Shown here piece after piece: positions 1-8,659 of a stretch of 64,000 nucleotides of DNA. The notes beneath the pieces are model-generated. The model was given only the letters and a program-made list of their open reading frames with translations. It did not search any database and was not told where the DNA came from. Numbering within the stretch: the first letter of the stretch is position 1; the number at the start of each line of letters is the position of its first letter. This DNA comes from Eulemur rufifrons (Eukaryota > Chordata > Mammalia > Primates > Lemuridae), in the NCBI RefSeq assembly GCF_041146395.1, contig NC_091000.1, positions 11,794,501 to 11,858,500 on the forward strand. The letters are read 5' to 3'. The position numbers and the translations under genes are program-made.

Positions 1-699
1 TGTTGCTTATTATTGAACTGGAAGGATTGTTTTTGCCCAAGGTGTTGGTAGAATAATTAACTGGAGGGGAAGTGATTATGGTAATCGAGGATTCTGGTTT
101 GGCCCAGTACTGTGAATTTTTAAAGATCACATGCCTTTCTTCTTAAGGACTGTCTAGACAATAAAATTTAGGAATTGCGGATTAGGGTTACCTATTCACC
201 ATAATTAGAGATGTTATTTATTTTAACCAGTTCAGTTGCAAAGACAACCCCCCACCCCCAAAAAAGGCCACTGCTTTGATTCAGCAGAAAGAATGTTCTC
301 TTTATTTAGAATTTGCAGTTTATATAATCCCTGATCTCCTTGAGGAAACAAGGGGTATTAAAATGTTGAAAACCAGTTCATCTTGTCCTACACAGAGTTG
401 ATTCACTAGCATAACAATAAAGGTTATAACAATAATTCATTCAGAGATGGTTTACACACTAGCAACTAATTCTACACACATCACTGAAAATGGAGACCAC
501 ATTTTACAAAGAAATAAACAAAACCATATCAGATTATTGAACAGTTATAGGCAAAAAAAAAAAAAAAAAGAAAAAAAAAATAGGAGTATAGATAGGTTGC
601 TTAATTCCATTCAACTTGCATTGACATTTCTTTTCCAGGATTCAGTCCTGAATCCTCAGCTCTCTCCAACCATGTATGTGTAGTCCTGACCTTTTGTTT
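1..699. other. Upstream intergenic DNA, no gene seen
   Basis: AT-rich sequence with an A-rich tract near 555-580. The only reading frame of note includes that A-run and has no recognisable domain. No promoter, RNA gene or clear repeat was recognised. Confidence 0.5.
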
Positions 700-1240
700 G
701 AGCTTTAGCCCTGACCTTTAACTTTCCACTGGGTATCTCTAATTTCTAAAATCCAACCCCATATCAGATCCCCCTTTGGACTTCCTCATTTTTTCAAGCT
801 CTTTGAGTCTCTTTCAACAGCCTAAAATCTTGGAATCATCCCAGATTCCTCCTTCTAGTCTATTCACCTCTCTCTCTCCTTAATCTAATCAGCAGCAAAT
901 TCTTGGCAAATCATTTCTTTTCATCCTCCATTGCCTTATTTCTAATCCAGACCTTATCTGTCTCATACATACACTATCATGACAGCCTCCCAACTAGATG
1001 GCTCCAGCCAGTCTTGGGCTCTTTCACGCCAGCTTCATCTTTGAACTTTGCACACCCGTTTCTTTCCTCAAACATGCTCTGCCAGGCCTGTCTATTTCAG
1101 CATCACGTCTGTGCTCATCTCTCCCCATCCCTTTTCCTTAATGATCAGTTACCATATGTATACTTCTTTGATGGGACCTCCCTGACAGTGCCCATCTTTT
1201 ATAAAAACTTCCTTCCTTTACTATCTGTGTTCTTCCTTTG
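700..1240 (+). repeat. Ancient L2-type LINE remnant
   Basis: A pyrimidine-rich stretch contains phrases such as 'gacagcctcccaactagatgg' followed by 'gctctgccaggcctg', in the order of the mammalian L2 3' region in sense orientation. The copy is strongly diverged and contains no usable gene. The family call is from memory of the consensus and the boundaries are approximate. Confidence 0.5.
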
Positions 1241-1344
1241 ACATGAAGGCAGTGTATATAGAGGACTGTGTTCACACTTGATGATGGGCCCCCTCTTAAG
1301 AAGTGGATTGTAACTCCACTGAAGTTAGCCACCAAGTGTCTTTC

Positions 1345-1695
1345 GGTACCTTGTTGTTTTTTGTTTTTTTTTTTTTGCTTAATATATCATGGAGATCTTT
1401 CCCTATCAGCACATATATTTTATGTTTACCTAATGTTTTTATTAATAAAACGCCTGCTCACTATGGGTAATCCATAATTCATTTAATCAGTCCCTTACTG
1501 ATGGCCACTGGTGGTTTTTCCAGTTTTGTTATTAACATACAGCTACAGTGAACATCCTTGCATATCTTTTTTTTTTTGAAAAGTTTTATTGGAAAACCTT
1601 TAATTGCATCCTTGCATATCTTGAGGAAATTTAATAGTCATAGGTAAAATCATCCCATTGGGATTGCTGAATTAAAGGTGTGTTTGTGCATATAT
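1345..1695 (-). repeat. Old LINE-1 (L1M) 3' UTR remnant
   Basis: Text such as 'atatcatggagatctttcc', 'cagtcccttactgatggcca' and 'gggattgctgaattaaagg' follows the antisense 3' untranslated end of old mammalian L1 elements. Part of the 'cttgcatatctt' text occurs twice, around a T-rich stretch at 1567-1610, which suggests a small secondary insertion. The exact subfamily is not assigned. Confidence 0.55.
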
Positions 1696-1700
1696 ATATA

Positions 1701-1983
1701 TTTTTATTTATTTTTGAGACAGGGTCTAGCTCTGTTGCCTGGGTGAGAGTGTAATGGTGACATCATAGCTGACTACACGTTCAAACTTGCTGGGCTTAAG
1801 TGATACTCCCGCCTCTCAAGTAGCTGAGACTACAGGTGCTCACCACCACGCCTGGCTAATTTTTAGATTTTTTGTAGACACAAGGTGTTGATATGTTGCT
1901 CAGGGTGGTCTCAAACTCCTGGCCTTAAGTGATCTTCTTGCCTCAGTCTCCCAAGTAGCTGGAACTACAGGCATGCCTGGCTG
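1701..1983 (-). repeat. Old Alu (AluJ-like), antisense
   Basis: A T-rich head precedes 'gagacagggtctagctctg', 'gtagctgagactacaggtg' and 'tcaaactcctggccttaag', the antisense two-arm Alu pattern. Divergence is high and the far end stops at 'gcatgcctggct', short of a complete Alu head. Confidence 0.85.
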
Positions 1984-1989
1984 TGTATT

Positions 1990-3469
1990 TTCAATTTGGA
2001 TATAACAAAATTATCTTTTGAAATAATTTTCACAGTCTACTCCCACTTTCGATGTCACTAATTTTCCTGCCACCTAGGATTTGGACATTGACAGTGGGAG
2101 CTTTGTTTACGGGGGCTCATCCCCACAGACTGTTAGGACTGGAGAAAATGTAAAGCCAGGAGAAAAGAAAAGAAAATTTAGAGGGCTAGAGAATAGACTC
2201 TTTGGTGGCTAGTACGTGGTTTCATAGGCTAGGGTAATCTGGCATCCTGGACAGCACCGTCTTTCTTTGCCAAGATCAACCAGAGCCCAGATCAAATCTA
2301 AATGTAACCATCTCTAAAATGGGGATAATCTTTATGTTTATTTTCTTTTTAGAGATATGAATGTACATGAAATTTCATTGTCTTGACCATTAGGAATTCT
2401 CTGAAAGGATGTTACTATGTAAACTGCATGAACTCAGAACAGCAGAGTTCAAACTTGATCAAAACAAAAAAAGCTGTGGAGCAGCAACCTCTTTCTGTCA
2501 TTTTAACTGCTTTTGTATAACCAAATGTTTCCAGTGCCAATCAGTGGGAAAGAAGAGGAGAGCTTCTCTCTTAATTGTTTTAGAGTGTTGTTTGTCTATT
2601 TAGAGTTTCTTTTTGAAGTCTGAAGATTTATGGAACAATAAATGCCATTTAATGCTGTATGCTATTTTGGATTTTTCATTGGTTTTAGAATTTAGGTAAA
2701 AATACTTAGCTTAAATCTTGTCAAGTTTGAAATTACACTGAGAAGTACTGTACAGTTCATCCCAGTGAAACAAATTATGGCCACAGCAAAGCGTGCTATT
2801 TTGTTTTTTTAAATAATAGGACGTAGGCATTTTAGTATAATAAATGTCTTCAAATTGTTTGGGTGGGGGGGAGCTAGGAAGCAAGGTTTAAGAATGGTTT
2901 GGTTTGGCTCCTGAATGATATTATTAATGTACCACAATGCAAATTTTGGCCGTGCAAGTGGGCCAACTTACAGCAGTCCAAAACAAAGCACATTTACTCA
3001 GAAGTGTGAGAGATCCCATCTTTTGCACAGTATTCAAAAATCCAACCTTGTTTCATTCCCCTGGGAGCTGGAGAAGCTTGACTTGTGCCAACACCTCCTG
3101 ATTAATGGAGTGGGGCAGAACACAGATCCGGAGGTGGGGGCTTCTCTTCACTGAGCGCGCAGCCTAGCTTCCAGAAGCCTGGGTGTAAAAGAGGAAGACC
3201 TAGAAAGACAACCAAAGTCAGCGAATTTGTCGAGTGCCTTCCTTCCCCACCTCCAGCCAATTCTGGTTGCTCCTTCCCAGGTGCTCCTAGTTCTCCAGAG
3301 TTTCTGACGGTTTAAAGTTTCCGTTCTCCGCCCAAATTGCTCCAAGTGCAAATGCGACCCCTTTTTCATCTTATAGGACCCTTGCCTCAGAAGGCAGGTC
3401 CAGTCCCCTCCGTGAAGTTGTTCCAAGCCTGAGCGTCTGCCCTTACTCTTCAGTCCCACCTTCCTCCAC
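1990..3469. other. Upstream flank of the CpG island, no gene seen
   Basis: The first part is AT-rich. GC content rises after about 3060. Small open frames are present but none shows a recognisable domain, and no repeat was confidently recognised. Any divergent antisense transcript from the WWC2 promoter could cross this stretch, but nothing in the sequence proves one. Confidence 0.45.
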
Positions 3470-3954
3470 CTTCGAGGTTGCCCGCCGATGCCCGACGGTC
3501 TGGGGATCGGAACCTCGTACCCATCTCCCCGGGGCAGCTGCTACCCAAACCGCGCAGCGCCAGCTCCGCACAGCAGTGAATCGCCATTCACTCGACTCCC
3601 GCGCGGGGCTCAAAATCCGGGAGGGGAGGCGGAGGTTGTCCCAAAGCCTCCGGAACCCCTGCCCATCGCCGAGGCCTGCACCAGGTGGGGAGTCATTGCA
3701 CATTAGCGGGCAGGGTGAAGCGAATTCACACCAAGAGGTGAATGACTGAGCTCCGGGGCCTTCCTCGGATGTTGGTATTTTAAAAGAAACTGCTTAGTAA
3801 CCCGGAAGAATATGAACGGGGGACGGTGGTGTAGACCTGGTTGGGGTGAGGGTGGGGGCTGGGAGGCTCCCTGTCAGGCTGAGGGGCTGGCGACTCCGAA
3901 TGCTGTGTCTAGGCCCTGCCAGTCCTGCTGCCCCAGCATTGTTCTACCCGGAGC

Positions 3955-4018
3955 CCGACGTCCGGCCCTCCTCAGTGGGGAGCAGCACGTAGTAGTTGCT
4001 GAATAAATAAATGCTTGT
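3955..4018 (+). repeat. L2 LINE 3' tail inside the CpG island
   Basis: The words 'gtagttgctgaataaataaa' and 'tgcttgtggaatgaga' match the 3' terminus of mammalian L2 elements, which end in repeats of the TGAATAAA type. It lies in the GC-poorer gap of the island. Confidence 0.6.
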
Positions 4019-4842
4019 GGAATGAGAGAAGATCCGCGTCCGCTCCCGGACGGATCCGGGCCTAGGAAAATCTGGCCTCCGGCCCGCCGCGTGGGCTCCC
4101 TCCAGCGTGGCCGCCCACACCTTCTCGGCCACGGCGGGGCTCCGGGTGGGGCACTTCCCGGCGGGCGGCTGGACGGAAGGGACTGGATGTCGGCCGCGTC
4201 CACGTCCAACCGCCCTCACCCCAGCAGGGGAGGCCAGGGCAGAGCGCCCTCTGTGGCCGCCGGGACCCCTGCTGGAGCGCCCGACGCGCCTGGGGAGGCT
4301 CGGTGACTCCGCGCCCCAGGCCCGCGCGTGGCGGGGGGTGGCCCAATCGCCTCTCAGGGCCAGGCCGGACTCTCCCCCGCGGGCTCCTGGGGCCGGCGAG
4401 TTGCGGCGCTCTCGGACCGCGGGAACCGCCTTCGCTTTCCGCCGCGCGGCCCGCGGTCTCCGCTGAGGTCACCGAAGGCCAGGCGCCCTGCAGAGGCCCC
4501 GCGGGCGACGCCGCCCTGGACACGCCACGGACACGCTTCCAGCGCTTTCGGTGCTTTTCACACTTTCCCACTGCTCCAAACCACCCCCGGGGTTCCGAAG
4601 GGGCTCTGCGCGCGGCGTGGGGGAGCCTTTGTGCCCTCCCTGTTTGTTGGGACTTTTTCTTCCGAGGAGAGCTTCCCCCACCCCTTTCCTCTCGAAAGTC
4701 TTGTGGTTTCCCTAGAAGACGGAAAGAGCTAGAGAGGGTTGCGGAGACTTCTTTTTTGCCATCTTTCACGTCCAAACACCAAAAACCCTAGGCTTTTGGC
4801 CGTAGGGAGATATTTGGGGTCAAGGGGAGGGAGAGAGCAATG

Positions 4843-4848
4843 CATTCC
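4843..4848 (-). promoter_or_regulatory. TEAD/MCAT-type motif (CATTCC)
   Basis: CATTCC within 'aatgcattcctt' is the reverse complement of the GGAATG core bound by TEAD factors. It lies about 110 bases upstream of a second pair of the same motif. Occupancy is inferred from sequence alone. Confidence 0.4.
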
Positions 4849-4955
4849 TTCGCCCGCCTCCCTCCCACCTGGTCCCTCGGCTCCCCTCCCCCGCCGCAGG
4901 CTCGGGCCGGCGCCCAGGCTCTCCCAGCGCCCCGGCAGCGGTAGGGTTAAGCCCA

Positions 4956-4977
4956 GGAATGTGGCGGCGAGGAATGT
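4956..4977 (+). promoter_or_regulatory. Paired TEAD/MCAT-type motifs (two GGAATGT)
   Basis: GGAATGT occurs at 4956-4962 and again at 4971-4977, start to start 15 bases apart on the same strand. This is the preferred core of TEAD1-4, the DNA-binding partners of YAP/TAZ. The pair sits just upstream of the GC-box block. WWC proteins are upstream Hippo regulators, so the pair fits a negative feedback arrangement. That function is an inference; the motifs themselves are directly visible. Confidence 0.5.
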
Positions 4978-4998
4978 GCATGCTGATGAGCCGCGCGC

Positions 4999-5024
4999 GG
5001 GGCGGGGCGGGCCCGGGGCGGGGC
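4999..5024 (+). promoter_or_regulatory. GC-box cluster and G-quadruplex-capable block
   Basis: The block holds repeated GGGGCGGGGC units separated by a short CCC, giving several overlapping Sp/KLF-type GC boxes. Five runs of three or more G with one- to three-base loops make it a candidate G-quadruplex on the + strand. It lies between the TEAD-type pair and the octamer-like sites, at the expected place for a core promoter. Confidence 0.6.
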
Positions 5025-5026
5025 GC

Positions 5027-5045
5027 ATGCTAATAGCATGCAAAT
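5027..5045 (+). promoter_or_regulatory. Octamer-like POU sites (ATGCTAAT and ATGCAAAT)
   Basis: ATGCTAAT at 5027-5034 is a one-base variant of the octamer, and a perfect ATGCAAAT lies at 5038-5045. A related ATGCTGAT lies at 4980-4987. Two copies of the palindrome GCATGC (5025-5030 and 5036-5041) overlap the sites. AT-rich octamers stand out against the surrounding near-pure GC. Binding by Oct/POU factors is inferred. Confidence 0.5.
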
Positions 5046-5157
5046 GAGGAGGCCCGTCGCTGCCGCGGCCGCAGCTCAGCCGAGCTTCCCGGATCCGATC
5101 CCAGACGGCGGCGGCACGGGCAGCCTGGGCGCCGCGACCCTCGGCGGCCACAGGGGG

Positions 5158-5220
5158 ACGGGGAGGAGGAGGAGGAGGAAGAGGCGGAGGCAGCAGCGGC
5201 GGCGGCGAGGAGGAGGAGGG
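5158..5220 (+). repeat. GGA/GGC trinucleotide-rich tract in presumed 5' UTR
   Basis: An imperfect run of GGA triplets passes into GCA/GGC triplets and back to GGA. It lies between the core promoter motifs and the start codon, so it is probably transcribed. Such tracts vary in length and can form stable RNA structures, but neither property is shown here. Confidence 0.7.
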
Positions 5221-5245
5221 TTTGATCGCCTGCTCCGACGCAGAC

Positions 5246-5257
5246 ATGGTGGACTGA
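5246..5257 (+). other. Upstream ORF 1 in WWC2 leader (Met-Val-Asp-stop)
   Basis: ATG GTG GAC TGA is a three-codon reading frame 198 bases before the WWC2 start. Its context has G at -3 and G at +4, which is favourable for initiation. If the transcript begins upstream of 5246, scanning ribosomes should meet it first, and it would lower translation of the main frame unless they reinitiate. The transcription start is not known from the sequence. Confidence 0.45.
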
Positions 5258-5409
5258 GCCCCAGCGGGGCCGAGAGCAGGGCTTCCTGAGGCGCCTCCCG
5301 CGCGTGGTTCCGCCGCGCCCCGCGCTCCGCAGCCCCTCGTCGGCGCCCGCGTCGGGGCAGCGGCCGGGCCGGGCAGTCGCGTTCCCGCCGCGTCCAGCGC
5401 CCGGTCCCT

Positions 5410-5451
5410 ATGGAGGCGCCGCTCGCCGGCGAGGCCGCCGACCATGCCTAG
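5410..5451 (+). other. Upstream ORF 2, overlapping the WWC2 start codon
   Basis: A 13-codon frame ([13 protein letters not shown]) starts at 5410 and stops with TAG at 5449-5451, so its last eight bases overlap the WWC2 ATG at 5444 in a different frame. Its start has C at -3 and G at +4, weaker than the main start, so leaky scanning would still reach WWC2. Ribosomes ending here would be only a few bases past the main ATG. Confidence 0.5.
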
Positions 5452-5574
5452 GAGGGCCGGGAGCGGTCAGTTGCCGCTACCCCGGGGCTGGGAGGAGGCC
5501 AGGGACTACGACGGCAAGGTCTTCTACATCGACCACAATACCAGGAGGACCAGCTGGATCGACCCCCGGGACAG
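5444..5574 (+). CDS. WWC2: WWC2 coding exon 1 (first WW domain)
   Basis: This exon encodes the amino terminus of WWC2, a cytoplasmic scaffold of the KIBRA/WWC family that promotes LATS1/2 activity and so restrains YAP/TAZ in the Hippo pathway. The peptide begins [15 protein letters not shown] and runs into WW domain 1 (about residues 10-43). The domain shows the signature tryptophans W16 and W38, the aromatic pair F27-Y28 and the closing P41, all required for binding PPxY partners. The start is chosen because ATG at 5444 has A at -3 and the peptide matches my memory of mammalian WWC2, including the RRAGSGQ insert that WWC1 (MPRPELPLP) lacks. The exon supplies 43 codons plus the bases AG of codon 44 (Arg), then a GT donor. 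The second WW domain, coiled coils, C2 domain and C-terminal aPKC and PDZ-binding regions must lie beyond the window. Translation past 5574 is intronic. Confidence 0.95.
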
Positions 5575-5580
5575 GTGGGC
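5575..5580 (+). other. WWC2: Splice donor of WWC2 exon 1
   Basis: The sequence reads ACAG then GTGGGC. Splitting here keeps the family-conserved end of the first WW domain (W-I-D-P-R-D-R) and leaves phase 2. The +3 to +6 bases GGGC are a weaker than ideal donor, but the site agrees with the conserved protein boundary. Confidence 0.85.
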
Positions 5581-5790
5581 GGCCGGGCCGCGGGTGGACG
5601 CGGGACCCGCCTCGGAAGCGCGGCGGCGGCTGTTGTCCGGGAGACCCGGCCGGGCGGCGGCGCCCGCGGCGCTGGGGGCGTGGGGCGTCGCCGGCCCCGA
5701 GGTACCCGAGGGGTCCCGGGAAGGAGGCGCCGAACCATCCGCCCTGGGCCGGGCTGCGCCAGCCGGCGAGACGCCATGAAGGGGCCCGTT

Positions 5791-8224
5791 TAAGCCGCCC
5801 CTCCCAGGGCCCCTTTGCCCACCCCCTTCCCGACGCCCCTCCGGGACTTTTAGACGCTCCTGGCCCTGAGGGAAGGGTGGAATTGGTGCCCTGGGCTGGC
5901 ACTCCACGTCCAGTTAACGGATCTAGAGGGGCCACCTGGGCCCTGTCCCAGGATCGCCTCCTCCTAAAGTTGGCCAAATTGAAGCTGGAGGGCACGTTCG
6001 GCCTCTGGGAGGCGGGGAAGGGCTGGGCCTCGGAGGCCTGTGCAAGGTGGGAACTAGCCATCCAGGCCACCTGTGGCATCTCTCAGGCTGTCCTTGGCTT
6101 CCAAGTCTTGACTGCAAGTTCTTGACCGGTGCGCCCCAGCCACGCCAGAGGTCCTGAGCAGGGAAGGGCGTGCTGGGCCCTGGGAGTGGGTGTAACTGGC
6201 TTTGCCCCTCAGATTTTAGAAACGCTTGTTTTGAGGTTTTACTACCTATTGTTAGTCTTCACCTGAAAACTTGAACTGACTCTCGGATCCTGAACGCGGG
6301 CAGATTCTGTTTGGAAGTAAGAAGTGGTGAAATGAATTGGGTATTGAGGAACTCTGACTTGAGCTTAGCCTCGTTTGTTTTTTTAGTTCTCAACACACAC
6401 ATTTTATTCCCGCCTGGAGGTGAAGAGGAGAAGCGTAACAAAATCATCTCTGAAATTCAGGAGCTGAAGTTTAGCTGAAGGTTCACAAATGTACCTCTAT
6501 CCCGTCTTTCTTTTTACCCTTAAAAGGAAAAGTTCTTGGAATTATTATAAGAATAATAGGAGGTATTCCTAATTGTAAATTTAAATAATATATCATCAGG
6601 GTTAACTCCCACATGTGGACTTTTGTCATTTCTGAAAATTCTTTGCAGCTGTTTATGGAATGTGGCCTTAGGGATTTATAACCTTTTTTAGGTGCTTCTA
6701 TTAAACATTCCCCTTTTTCTCAATTTGAAGCTGAAACAGTTTCCTGTTTTATGTTCTGTTACTTTTGTCCTAAAAATGGTGTTTTTGAAAGCTATTGAAA
6801 AGCAGTTATAAGAAAGTCATAAATGACATTATAAATTTATGGAACAATCCTTGTTCAATTATCCATGACGGTATGGGTTTAGGTTTCCCTCCTGAAAAGG
6901 CACCTGTGCCGAGGGTTCTGTCTTGCCACAGCCCGGCCGCCTGTTGCTGACCTGATGAAAGTTATGACAAGCATCACACCTTCACAGTCTCTCCAGACAT
7001 ACTAGTTGTTGTCATAAACTTCACACTCCAAGCCAGTTATTTGACTTATGCCATTGCACTTTGAAACTACTTAACAGATAGTAAATGTCAGTGCTGATGG
7101 TGTGCACCCAACAGTGGCTTTTAAGGCACCTGTATAAATATTTGACTTTTACAGTTGTGTGGTAATTCTTTCTGCTTTCTGATACTTGGAGTTTCAGGTT
7201 ATTGAAATTGCAATAAATTCTTGAAATATTTAGGCATTTTGGGTTCTCTTCTGCTAAGTATACGTGTAGTATATTCTCTTTTGTGCTTACCAAAAAAGAT
7301 TACAAGAATGTGTATGCCTGGGTCAGGCTGATGGAAAGTGAAGTAAAATTATGAGATTTGGCTTATCCATATCACCACTTCTTTCACAAGTCAAGCATGT
7401 CCTTTATTTTAAACTCTTAATGGATTAGCAATTATTGTGAAGTCTGTTTTCAGGAAACTGGGTAACCAGTTCATTTGATAGGGACAAATAGTTTTGAATG
7501 AAGTGCCTTATTATTACTCCAGTTTTATTTGAAGCTGTTAGGTCTTTAAGTATTTGGAGCTATACATTTGACTAATTGTAAATATTTCTGGATCTCAGTA
7601 TTAGAGTTTTAATAGATATTCTTTGAGATCAGCGTCACCATGATATACTCAGTTTAAATTTGATTTATTTTTTTTTCAGGGAAATTAAGTGACTTTAAGT
7701 CTTCCTAAATATAATAGCTTAAGCCACGATGGGGGAGGATATTTGGAGTAACTGTTAACTCTTGTCAATTTTGATACACATTTACCAAACCTATGGAAAG
7801 AGAGATGTTATGCAGGCCAATAGGAGTGTGTGGTGTGTGGACTCTTTTGCAGGATCAAATTACAAATCCTGAAAGAAAAATGACTTGATATACTATGGGT
7901 CTACAGTCCTTTTGAACTATTAAAGCCATTTAATTAGAATGGTCAGGATGATTTACTTAGTCATATTTGTTATGCTAGTCTGTTAAGAGAAAGAATTTTG
8001 TGTTTCCGATAGTCTATCAGAATTTGTCAGGTATTTCTGATTATATAGATACTTACGCTGATTTAGTTGGGGGAGTGTGGGGGATTTTACAAGAACATAA
8101 TTTCATTCAACAAGTAGTGATGCTAGAATACTGAAGCATTATTTTAAAATATATTCAAGCTTTTGGAGGGAGATGACATAATGCAAACTTTGCTGGGATG
8201 TGATCAAAGCTTGTATTGCTCCAC
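5791..8224. other. Intron 1, no repeat or gene recognised
   Basis: GC content falls quickly from the CpG island to AT-rich DNA. The long stretch without recognisable interspersed repeats next to the promoter could hold intronic regulatory elements, but no specific site can be defended by eye. Confidence 0.5.
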
Positions 8225-8360
8225 CTCTTATTAACTAAGCTTAGATGAGTTTCTGAATCCCTCTATAAACCTCCATTTTTCAACTCTGAAATGAAGATAA
8301 TACCATCCATCTACTTCATAGGGATGTTTGTGGGCCCCTAATTAGGACCCAGTCAAATAG
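8225..8360 (-). repeat. MIR SINE fragment, antisense
   Basis: The order 'gagtttctgaatccctctat', 'ctctgaaatgaagataatac' and 'catagggatgtttgtg' follows the antisense MIR consensus (cctcagtttcc ... ataatacc ... aggattg). Confidence 0.55.
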
Positions 8361-8404
8361 TAGTTTAGTGTTGACATTTAACTGAGTGTTTGATCCCTGA
8401 AAAT

Positions 8405-8650
8405 AGTAGGAATACTAGCACATTACAGTATTTACTCAGTGTTTATTATGTGCTAGCCACTGCTAAGCTCTTTAACTGTGATCTCATTTTATTTTCCCAT
8501 TAGTCCTATGAGGCAGATGCTATTGTTATCTTCCAGTTACAGATGAGGAAATTGAGTCAGACAAGTTGCCATTAATTGTGAGCCAGGATTTGAAGCTAAA
8601 CAGTTCGACTCTAGAACCTGTGTCCTTAATCATTCCTCTAAACTGCCTCG
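8405..8650 (+). repeat. MIR SINE, sense
   Basis: Contains 'ttattatgtgctagccactg', 'acagatgaggaaattgagtc' and 'gagccaggatttgaagcta' in MIR order, ending at 'aaactgcctc'. A nearly full-length old copy. Confidence 0.8.
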
Positions 8651-8659
8651 ACTCCTGGA

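Larger units (their letters stand above)
3470..5790. promoter_or_regulatory. CpG island spanning the WWC2 promoter and exon 1
   Basis: CpG dinucleotides are dense here and sparse on both sides. The densest part is about 4020-5790. A GC-poorer saddle near 3700-4020 holds an L2 tail. The island ends shortly after exon 1, as is usual for a constitutive TATA-less promoter. No TATA box was seen near the likely start region. Many long open frames on both strands inside the island are a product of high GC content and are not annotated as genes. In human the WWC2 promoter region also carries an annotated antisense RNA; whether this animal has one cannot be read here. Confidence 0.85.

Noticed and set aside
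903..1241. 112-codon + strand open frame
   Set aside because: It lies in an L2-like repeat and has no recognisable protein domain.
5038..5289. 83-codon + strand frame starting at the octamer
   Set aside because: Whether this ATG is in the transcript is unknown, and the peptide is a product of the GGA/GGC tract. It was not listed as a uORF.
4062..5445. Long minus-strand open frames (4062-4775 and 4729-5445) in the CpG island
   Set aside because: They are proline-, arginine- and glycine-rich with no domain, as expected from GC-rich DNA with few stop codons. The second runs across the WWC2 leader and ends at its start region.
5575..5779. Continuation of the WWC2 frame to a stop at 5779
   Set aside because: After the donor the peptide becomes an arginine- and glycine-rich string unlike any WWC protein, so it is intronic read-through. 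An intron-retained short isoform cannot be excluded, but nothing supports it.
5304..6125. 273-codon + strand open frame overlapping WWC2 exon 1
   Set aside because: It is out of frame with the WW domain, has biased GC-driven composition, and crosses the splice donor into the intron. No domain is visible.
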